6,309 nucleotides of DNA from Firmicutes bacterium UBA4881 (GTDB lineage: Bacteria; Bacillota; DTU065): contig DHDH01000050.1 in NCBI GenBank assembly GCA_002399235.1, positions 14,530 through 20,838 on the forward strand. The letters are read 5' to 3'. Under the pieces are notes generated by a model, which was not told the DNA's origin, made no database searches, and was given only the letters and a program-made list of their open reading frames with translations. Position 1 is the stretch's first letter. Every line of letters begins with the position of its first letter. This document shows, one piece after another, positions 1-4,366 of this stretch. The translations under genes and the position numbers were made by a program.

Positions 1-24
1 AGTTTATTTGGCGACTTAGATTGA
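1..24 (+). CDS. Possible 3' end of an upstream gene (partial)
   Basis: Reading in frame 1 gives seven codons (SLFGDLD) and then TGA at 22-24. The stop lies 11 bases before the ATG of the next gene, which is the spacing expected of an upstream gene in the same operon. Only seven residues are visible, so no family can be assigned. The other plus frames are not excluded: frame 2 stops at 17-19, and frame 3 is open into the next gene. This is a weak call based on spacing alone. Confidence 0.25.
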   Translation, partial: SLFGDLD

Positions 25-29
25 GGGGG
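23..29 (+). promoter_or_regulatory. Ribosome binding site deciding the start of the isomerase gene
   Basis: GAGGGGG lies 6 bases before the ATG at 36, a normal Shine-Dalgarno distance. This favours ATG 36 over the in-frame TTG at 21, which has no such motif before it. Confidence 0.7.
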
Positions 30-35
30 AATCCC

Positions 36-821
36 ATGCAAATCGCTTTAAATACCTTAGTGTTGCAAAGTTACAAAGCTACAGAAGCTGTAGAAGCTGC
101 AAGATTTTTGGGTGCTATTGAAATTAATGGCCGCCACTTGCCGCCAAACACACCACCAGACCAAGCCAGAGAACTTTTACAAGGTCTAGCAGTTGTGAAT
201 ATTGGCGCTTATACAGGTGGATTTACTAGTGGTGACCACCAAAGTATTCTTGCTGAATTAGCTAAATATGTAGACCTGGCCCAAGCGATTGGTGCTCCTG
301 CAATAAGAGTATATCCAGGAGGTCCTAGCCTTGGAGATATTGATCCTAACCTATACAAAAGAGCTGTAATAGGGTTAAAAGAGGCAGCTCATATAGCTAA
401 CCCTCTAAAACTCTATTTTGAATTACACCATGGCGATCTTGCTGATAGTGCCGATAATGCGATGAGGTTAATTGATGATATAGGTGCAGATAACCTAGGG
501 GTAATTTTAGACCCAGCTAATCTATTTATTGGCAATGCCGACTATTTAGATAAAGCAGTAAAAACTTTAGGTACGAGGCTTAGTCTGGTGCATATGAAGG
601 ACCTAAAAAAATTGCCAAGTAGTGCTCCTAAAGCCTTTTTAATAGAGGGGACTTATTATAGCCATCAACTTTTAGGTGATGGTGATCTCAAACTTGAGAA
701 ACTTATTAGCGTACTCAAAGAGAATGAATATACTGGTTATCTTTCACTTGAATACCATGGCGACGATGCAACTCCTCAAATAGTTAGAAGAGAAGCAGAG
801 TGGCTAAGTAAAAGGCTATAA
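36..821 (+). CDS. Sugar phosphate isomerase/epimerase-family TIM-barrel protein
   Basis: This 261-residue protein belongs to the xylose-isomerase-like / AP-endonuclease-2 TIM-barrel superfamily, whose members isomerise or epimerise sugars, inosose or related carbohydrates with a divalent metal. The four expected metal ligands appear in order at strand ends: E129 in YFELHH, D159 in VILDPAN, H186 in LVHMKDL and E239 in SLEYHG. An LGDGDL segment (213-218) matches the usual loop before the last helices. The length is normal for the family and no signal peptide is seen, so it is probably cytoplasmic. An in-frame TTG at 21 would add five residues, but the Shine-Dalgarno supports ATG 36. It lies 147 bp upstream of a co-directional Gfo/Idh/MocA oxidoreductase, a common pairing in carbohydrate or polyol catabolism. 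The superfamily call is firm; the substrate is unknown. Hydroxypyruvate isomerase, inosose dehydratase, tagatose-type epimerase and 3-keto-sugar enzymes all remain possible. Confidence 0.85.
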   Translation: MQIALNTLVLQSYKATEAVEAARFLGAIEINGRHLPPNTPPDQARELLQGLAVVNIGAYTGGFTSGDHQSILAELAKYVDLAQAIGAPAIRVYPGGPSLGDIDPNLYKRAVIGLKEAAHIANPLKLYFELHHGDLADSADNAMRLIDDIGADNLGVILDPANLFIGNADYLDKAVKTLGTRLSLVHMKDLKKLPSSAPKAFLIEGTYYSHQLLGDGDLKLEKLISVLKENEYTGYLSLEYHGDDATPQIVRREAEWLSKRL

Positions 822-918
822 AGATAAGCTGAAGAATGTTATATAGTAATAATAGCAATTTATTTAGTTGTCTTTTCCTAGAGAAATGAAGTAAAGTTTA
901 TTATGTAGCAGGACAGTA

Positions 919-934
919 ATTCTAAACCTAGAAT
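919..934. repeat. Small dyad upstream of the oxidoreductase gene
   Basis: ATTCTA and TAGAAT form a perfect 6-bp inverted repeat around AACC, 35 bases before the ATG at 969. It could be an operator or a minor RNA hairpin. In this 147-bp spacer I found no convincing -35/-10 pair; TAGAAT at 929-934 resembles a -10 box but has no good -35 partner. There is also no terminator after the isomerase gene, so read-through into the oxidoreductase is plausible. Confidence 0.3.
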
Positions 935-955
935 AAACTACCGACGATTAAATCA

Positions 956-961
956 GGGAGG
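956..961 (+). promoter_or_regulatory. Ribosome binding site of the Gfo/Idh gene
   Basis: GGGAGG lies 7 bases before the ATG at 969. It is a strong Shine-Dalgarno and fixes the start codon. Confidence 0.8.
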
Positions 962-968
962 TCATAAA

Positions 969-1982
969 ATGCCTAACAAGATTAAAGTAGGTGTCATTGG
1001 TGCTGGTGCTATTGCAGAGCACGCTCATCTCATGGGTTACTCGAAAATACCCGAGCTCTGTGAAATTAGAGCTATCTGTGATGTAAACAAGGACCGCGCA
1101 GAAGAGATGGCTGCTAAGTTTGGGATTAAAGAAGTATATACAGATCACAAAGAGATGCTAGCTAAGGCTGACATCGATGCAGTTTCTGTCTGTACACCAA
1201 ATAAATTCCATGCTTCTCAAACAATTGATGCTTGTAACGCAGGCAAACATGTTCTTTGTGAAAAGCCAATGGCTATTAATGACGAAGAATGTGAAGCTAT
1301 GATTGAAGCTGCAGTGAGAAATAATGTTCAATTAATGGTAGGCTTCACTCATAGATTCTATAATTATAACCAAAAAGCCAAAGAACTAATTGCCCAAGGT
1401 GTTATTGGCAAACCATTCATGATCAGAGTTCGCTTTGCTCACGAAGGTCCATATATCTCCTGGCCTGCTAAGAGCAACTGGTTCTTCAATAAAGAACTAG
1501 CCGGTGGCGGTGCCCTTTTAGACATGGGTATCCATGCTCTAGATATCATGCGTTTCTTAGTCGGTGATATCAAAGATATCTCTGCTAACCTCGGTACTTT
1601 AGTACGTACTATGGAAGTTGAAGATAATGCTATCTGTACTGTAAACTTCGATAACGGTGCAATGGGATACCTAGAGGTAGGTTGGTCTTCTAAGAGTGGT
1701 ATTCTTGGTATCGAAGTTTATGGCGAAGATGGTTCAATGGTTATCGACTATAGCACACCAATTAAGATCTATGTAGACAAGAAGAAGATTATTGGTGGAC
1801 CAGGCTGGATTGAATTGAAAGATTGCACTGGTGGTGGCTGGGATGCTGAGATGAAAGCCTTCATTCAATCATTACAAAATGGCACACCAGTACCTGTTAA
1901 TGGTTTTGATGGCCTAAAGGGTGTCAGACTAGCCATGGCAGCTTACAAATCAAATGCTGAAGGTAGAAAAGTTAGTCTATAA
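969..1982 (+). CDS. Gfo/Idh/MocA-family NAD(P)-dependent oxidoreductase
   Basis: This 337-residue protein has the standard two-domain layout of the family. An N-terminal Rossmann fold (about 1-125) carries the nucleotide-binding GVIGAGAIAEHAH stretch at 8-20, and D38 at the end of the second strand is typical of NAD preference. The CEKPM motif at 97-101 holds the conserved E98-K99-P100, with K99 the usual catalytic lysine. The C-terminal alpha/beta domain has GGGALLDMGIHALD (179-192), in which D185 and H189 occupy the usual active-site positions. These enzymes oxidise or reduce hydroxyl/keto groups of sugars, inositols and related compounds in the cytoplasm. Length, start and Shine-Dalgarno are all normal. 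It follows a sugar isomerase-like gene on the same strand without an intervening terminator and is closed by its own terminator, so it is probably the last gene of a carbohydrate operon. Codons such as ATC, TTC and GGT look more frequent here than in the upstream gene, which may mean higher expression. The substrate cannot be assigned. Confidence 0.9.
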   Translation: MPNKIKVGVIGAGAIAEHAHLMGYSKIPELCEIRAICDVNKDRAEEMAAKFGIKEVYTDHKEMLAKADIDAVSVCTPNKFHASQTIDACNAGKHVLCEKPMAINDEECEAMIEAAVRNNVQLMVGFTHRFYNYNQKAKELIAQGVIGKPFMIRVRFAHEGPYISWPAKSNWFFNKELAGGGALLDMGIHALDIMRFLVGDIKDISANLGTLVRTMEVEDNAICTVNFDNGAMGYLEVGWSSKSGILGIEVYGEDGSMVIDYSTPIKIYVDKKKIIGGPGWIELKDCTGGGWDAEMKAFIQSLQNGTPVPVNGFDGLKGVRLAMAAYKSNAEGRKVSL

Positions 1983-1984
1983 TT

Positions 1985-2006
1985 AAAAGGGGCGTAAGCC
2001 CCTTTT
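1985..2006 (+). terminator. Rho-independent terminator after the oxidoreductase gene
   Basis: AAAAGGGGC (1985-1993), loop GTAA, then GCCCCTTTT (1998-2006) form a perfect 9-bp stem starting two bases after the stop codon. The 3' arm ends in four T followed by GTAT. The symmetrical A/T flanks could let it work on both strands. Confidence 0.85.
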
Positions 2007-2034
2007 GTATGTACTTAAATATTCTTCAAAGTAA

Positions 2035-2069
2035 AAAAAGGCCAACAGAAAATTTCTGTTGGCCTTTTT
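2035..2069 (-). terminator. Bidirectional terminator between convergent genes
   Basis: A 15-bp perfect stem (2035-2049 with 2055-2069) has a GGCCAACAG / CTGTTGGCC core and a five-base loop. It is flanked by seven A on the left and five T on the right. On the minus strand it starts about ten bases after the lipoprotein stop codon and ends in seven T, so it is that gene's terminator. On the plus strand it gives a second stop for transcripts passing the 1985-2006 hairpin. Confidence 0.9.
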
Positions 2070-2079
2070 GGTTACTTAG

Positions 2080-4002
2080 TTATTTATTAGCAGCAAAATA
2101 GATGTTAGACCAGTTCGCATAGATTCCACTATTGTAGTTGTATATACCATCCCAATAACTGGCATAACCAGATGAAGAACCATCAGCGTTGGTATCACCG
2201 CCTAAGGTATCATCAGAGTAGGCAGTAAATTTGGCTGAACTATAGTTTACCAAGTTTGATCCTGAGTAACTAAAACCAGCATCAATCATGAACTTGATAA
2301 TAGCACCAGTTCCTAGCGTTATTTTGCCAGTTGTATCAATATCCATATAGTTAGGAATAACATACGGGACAGCTGTTTCGGTCCAGTTAACAGCTTTATC
2401 GAAAGTATAGGAATCGCTGCTTACGAAGATACCATTTTTTGTGTTTTTAATTGCAGTATTATTTGGGTTGAAAAATTTATTGCCAGGAGCAACATCGACT
2501 AAAGTATTAATAACTAGGGGTATCTCGTTTCCATAGAAGGTGCAAGAATTGATAGTCATTTTATTAGCATTGCCTAGATATAAAGCGCCATATTCACTAC
2601 CATTAGAATAAGCGAAGGTACAGTTATTGAGTATAGCGTCGGTAAAGTAAACCCGTAAAACACTATCTATACCACTTAATTTTCCACCATACAAGAATTG
2701 GCAGTACTCAAATTCATTGCTGGCAAGAGGTGAATTATCTAAAGATATGCGCTGCCAATCGCTAGCATTAGGCTTAGTTACAGTGCCATCGCCATTGGTA
2801 TCGGTTAAGCGATCGTCACGATACGAGGTAAAGACGATAGGCTGAGAAGCAGTACCCTTAGCTTTAAGACTACCCTCAACAGTTAAGGAAAAACCTTCTT
2901 GGAACTTAACTACTACGCCAGGGCTCAAAGATAGAGTGAAGCCTGAATCGATATTCAGATCGTTAGTTATAACAAAAGGTACTTCAGTTTCTTGCCAAGA
3001 TAAAGATTTACGCATATAGTAGTCACCGTTGTAGAGGAAAATACCATTTTTAGTATTGGTGACAGCAGGATTATTTGGATCTTTAAATACGTTAGAGTTA
3101 TCAATGTTTATCTGAGCATTGATAACTAACGGAATAATATTTTGATAAAATTTATTATTGGTTACAATCGTGTCTTGAAGTGCACCTGCTAAGTCGAGAG
3201 CACCATTCACGGTACCCTTATTAAAAGCAAAGGTACAATTGTCAATAGTAGCTTTAGCTAGATTTACGGTAAGAACGCTATCCCTATAACCAGAACCTCC
3301 GTAATAGAACTGGCAATGAGTAAAGGTAGAAAAACGGCTATTATATAGGTCAATAAAGCGCCAATCGGCAACCGCAGGTTTGGAGTTACTGCCATCTTTA
3401 TTAGTGTCGCCACCGTGTGCATCATCGCGGATTGAAGTAAATATAATTGGTAGGGCACTAGTTCCAACTGCTGTAATAGAACCTGCAGTATCTACAGTTA
3501 AGCCACAATTTTCTTTGAATTTGATGATTGTGCCTGGTTCAATTGTTAGGTGAGCATTAAGTGTAATGTCGTTAACTATATAAGTTTTTCCAGCTTTCCA
3601 GGTAGTATCTAAGGCGATGTTTTCGGTAATGAGGATGGTATTACTTTCTGCAATGACATTTACAGTCCAAGTATATTTGGTTTCTAATTTACCGTCGGAG
3701 ACAGTAACAGTTACTTGAGCTGACCCAACAGTGTTTGGAGCTGTCCAAATTACGTCAGTTCCAGTAGTTGAGTTAAATGTACCTTTAGTTGTTGTCCATT
3801 TGTAAGCAAGAGTATCATTGTTTGGATCCGTTGCCACAGCAGAAAACGATAGTTGCTTACCTACTTCTACGCTAGCTGGAGAGGCAGGACTAGTGTTTGT
3901 AATTTTAGGTGCTTCGTTAGCAGGTTTAGATGGACCACAGCCACTCAACACAAATAAGGTAACAATTACCAGGAGTAAGGACGGCCGGACAAACTTCTTC
4001 AT
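2080..4002 (-). CDS. Secreted lipoprotein with Ig/PKD-like domain and tandem beta-helix repeats
   Basis: This 640-residue protein has a lipoprotein signal: MKKFVR, a hydrophobic stretch (8-19) and the lipobox L19-S20-G21-C22. It should therefore be exported and lipid-anchored on the outer face of the membrane. Residues about 31-117 look like one Ig/PKD-type beta-sandwich (YKW at 67-69, IWTAP at 85-89, VTVSDG at 99-104). The rest is two and a half tandem repeats of about 202 residues (about 133-333, 334-537 and 538-640). Each begins with a Trp, then a PG-type strand ending in KF, and repeats 1 and 2 have GTxxxPIxFTS. Each carries DTNxDG (199-204, 401-406, 603-608). Strand-rich CTF and CQF rungs suggest a right-handed parallel beta-helix. 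No catalytic motif is recognised, so binding or a surface role is more likely than enzyme activity. It is a single-gene unit with its own promoter and terminator. I do not recognise a named family. Confidence 0.85.
   Translation of the reverse strand: MKKFVRPSLLLVIVTLFVLSGCGPSKPANEAPKITNTSPASPASVEVGKQLSFSAVATDPNNDTLAYKWTTTKGTFNSTTGTDVIWTAPNTVGSAQVTVTVSDGKLETKYTWTVNVIAESNTILITENIALDTTWKAGKTYIVNDITLNAHLTIEPGTIIKFKENCGLTVDTAGSITAVGTSALPIIFTSIRDDAHGGDTNKDGSNSKPAVADWRFIDLYNSRFSTFTHCQFYYGGSGYRDSVLTVNLAKATIDNCTFAFNKGTVNGALDLAGALQDTIVTNNKFYQNIIPLVINAQINIDNSNVFKDPNNPAVTNTKNGIFLYNGDYYMRKSLSWQETEVPFVITNDLNIDSGFTLSLSPGVVVKFQEGFSLTVEGSLKAKGTASQPIVFTSYRDDRLTDTNGDGTVTKPNASDWQRISLDNSPLASNEFEYCQFLYGGKLSGIDSVLRVYFTDAILNNCTFAYSNGSEYGALYLGNANKMTINSCTFYGNEIPLVINTLVDVAPGNKFFNPNNTAIKNTKNGIFVSSDSYTFDKAVNWTETAVPYVIPNYMDIDTTGKITLGTGAIIKFMIDAGFSYSGSNLVNYSSAKFTAYSDDTLGGDTNADGSSSGYASYWDGIYNYNSGIYANWSNIYFAANK
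2083..2391 (-). repeat. Lipoprotein repeat unit 3, half length (residues ~538-640)
   Basis: The third copy keeps the Trp (W540), a variant of the PG strand (GTGAIIKF, 564-571), FTAYSDD (592-598) and DTNADG (603-608). It then ends about 30 residues later, without the CQF, CTF, PLVIN or NTKNGIF blocks of the full copies. Its GTxxxPI block is degenerate (around 581-591). It may act as a C-terminal cap of the helix. Confidence 0.65.
2392..3003 (-). repeat. Lipoprotein repeat unit 2 (residues ~334-537)
   Basis: This is the second full copy. The matching landmarks are W336, PGVVVKF (361-367), GTASQPIVFTS (383-393), DTNGDG (401-406), CQFLYGG (434-440), CTFAY (461-465), PLVIN (495-499) and NTKNGIF (520-526). 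Offsets to unit 1 are 201-205 residues. The copies are clearly related at protein level but not near-identical at DNA level, so the duplication is old. Confidence 0.75.
3004..3606 (-). repeat. Lipoprotein repeat unit 1 (residues ~133-333)
   Basis: This is the first full copy of the long protein repeat. Landmarks are W135, PGTIIKF (156-162), GTSALPIIFTS (180-190), DTNKDG (199-204), CQFYYGG (230-236), CTFAF (256-260), PLVIN (291-295) and NTKNGIF (316-322). Unit boundaries are approximate. Confidence 0.75.
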
Positions 4003-4013
4003 ACAACCAACAA

Positions 4014-4019
4014 CCTCCT
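4014..4019 (-). promoter_or_regulatory. Ribosome binding site of the lipoprotein gene
   Basis: CCTCCT on the plus strand reads AGGAGG on the minus strand, 11 bases before the ATG at 4002-4000. This is slightly longer than the ideal spacing, but the core is perfect. Confidence 0.75.
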
Positions 4020-4060
4020 AAATATTTTCCATTTTTTGTCCACTTTATAACCCCATGATC

Positions 4061-4090
4061 ATTATAAATTATTATTGGGAATAATGTAAA
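4061..4090 (-). promoter_or_regulatory. Sigma-A-type promoter of the lipoprotein gene
   Basis: On the minus strand TTTACA (4090-4085) and a perfect TATAAT (4066-4061) are separated by 18 bases. Transcription would start near 4054, giving a leader of about 50 bases. A dyad, ATTATT-GGG-AATAAT (4071-4085), fills most of the spacer between the two boxes. Confidence 0.75.
4071..4085. repeat. Dyad inside the lipoprotein promoter spacer
   Basis: ATTATT and AATAAT form a perfect 6-bp inverted repeat around GGG, between the -10 and -35 boxes of the minus-strand promoter. The position suits a repressor operator, but the sequence is AT-rich and short, so chance is possible. Confidence 0.3.
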
Positions 4091-4135
4091 GTATTTGCAG
4101 ATAGGAAAGATAATAACCAGAAAAATAAAAGAGAG

Positions 4136-4157
4136 TATTGTAAACCGGCGAACAATA
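4136..4157. promoter_or_regulatory. 22-bp dyad, possible CRP/FNR-family site
   Basis: TATTGT (4136-4141) and ACAATA (4152-4157) are perfect inverted arms around a spacer whose centre is the self-complementary CCGG. The 22-bp length and the TTGTnA...nnACAA arms resemble sites of CRP/FNR-superfamily regulators. It lies about 45 bp upstream of the lipoprotein -35 and about 120 bp upstream of the adhE -35. The regulator assignment is a guess. Confidence 0.3.
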
Positions 4158-4238
4158 GTAAAGATTCTATAAAGTGGGAAGACAAAGGGAAGAGTCCAGA
4201 AACCCACTAAAATCAAGGTCTCTAGTAGTTAACTATTA

Positions 4239-4256
4239 TTGACAAAAAATTAACAA
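4239..4256. promoter_or_regulatory. Second, upstream Rex-like operator
   Basis: TTGACAAAAAATTAACAA matches the clostridial Rex pattern TTGTTAA-N4-TTAACAA at 12 of 14 fixed positions. It begins 25 bp before the better match at 4264. Its TTGACA also looks like a -35 box, but no -10 lies at a proper distance, so an operator is the better reading. Confidence 0.45.
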
Positions 4257-4263
4257 AAACATT

Positions 4264-4281
4264 TTGTTAAAATGTTGACAA
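4264..4281. promoter_or_regulatory. Rex-like operator over the adhE -35 box
   Basis: TTGTTAAAATGTTGACAA matches TTGTTAA-N4-TTAACAA at 13 of 14 fixed positions. Rex is a repressor that binds such sites when NADH is low and leaves them when NADH rises. adhE is a well-known Rex target in Bacillota. The right half-site contains the -35 hexamer (4275-4280), so a bound repressor would block RNA polymerase directly. Confidence 0.7.
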
Positions 4282-4303
4282 ACATCCGGGGACCAGTTAA
4301 AAT
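4275..4303 (+). promoter_or_regulatory. Sigma-A-type promoter of adhE
   Basis: A perfect TTGACA (4275-4280), a 17-base spacer and TAAAAT (4298-4303, five of six matches to TATAAT) form a strong promoter. Transcription would start near 4310, leaving a leader of about 57 bases before the ATG at 4367. Confidence 0.8.
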
Positions 4304-4353
4304 ATAGATAGTTAAAAAAATAACAAAGTCAGAAAAAATACACCTGACGGTCT

Positions 4354-4360
4354 GAGGAGG
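4354..4360 (+). promoter_or_regulatory. Ribosome binding site deciding the adhE start
   Basis: GAGGAGG directly abuts an in-frame ATG at 4361 but lies 6 bases before the ATG at 4367. Spacing rules out the first ATG in practice and supports 4367. Confidence 0.75.
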
Positions 4361-4366
4361 ATGGTT

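Larger units (their letters stand above)
4003..4366. promoter_or_regulatory. Divergent intergenic control region
   Basis: This 364-bp AT-rich stretch separates the divergent lipoprotein and adhE genes. It holds one promoter per direction, two Rex-like operators next to adhE and several shorter dyads, listed separately. I see no credible gene in it: the reading frames crossing it lack ribosome binding sites and overlap the flanking genes in other frames. Confidence 0.7.

Noticed and set aside
868..897. TTGTCT...TAAAGT as a promoter for the oxidoreductase gene
   Set aside because: Both boxes are poor matches and the spacing is 18 bases, so it is too weak to report as a promoter.
948..1148. 66-codon minus-strand reading frame opposite the start of the oxidoreductase gene
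   Set aside because: It lies antisense to a well-supported Gfo/Idh gene, including its Rossmann motif, and its translation resembles no family I recognise.
3264..3467. 67-codon minus-strand frame inside the lipoprotein gene
   Set aside because: It is a shifted frame of repeat unit 1 with no independent start signals.
3818..4021. 67-codon plus-strand reading frame opposite the lipoprotein N-terminus
   Set aside because: It is antisense to the clear signal peptide and lipobox, starts without a Shine-Dalgarno and has no family features.
4139..4156. CcpA (cre) site in the divergent spacer
   Set aside because: The central CG and neighbouring fixed bases do not line up with the cre consensus when the TGTAAA half is aligned.
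3926..4216. 96-codon hydrophobic minus-strand reading frame beginning at TTG 4216
   Set aside because: It has no ribosome binding site, begins upstream of the lipoprotein promoter and then overlaps the lipoprotein signal sequence in another frame. The hydrophobic look comes from AT-rich DNA.
4239..4244. TTGACA as the -35 of an additional adhE promoter
   Set aside because: At 16-18 bases downstream there is only TTTTGT-like sequence, and the nearest TAAAAT is 23 bases away. It fits better as half of an operator.
4361..4363. ATG 4361 as the adhE start codon
   Set aside because: It touches the Shine-Dalgarno with no spacing; ATG 4367, six bases downstream, is in frame and properly placed.
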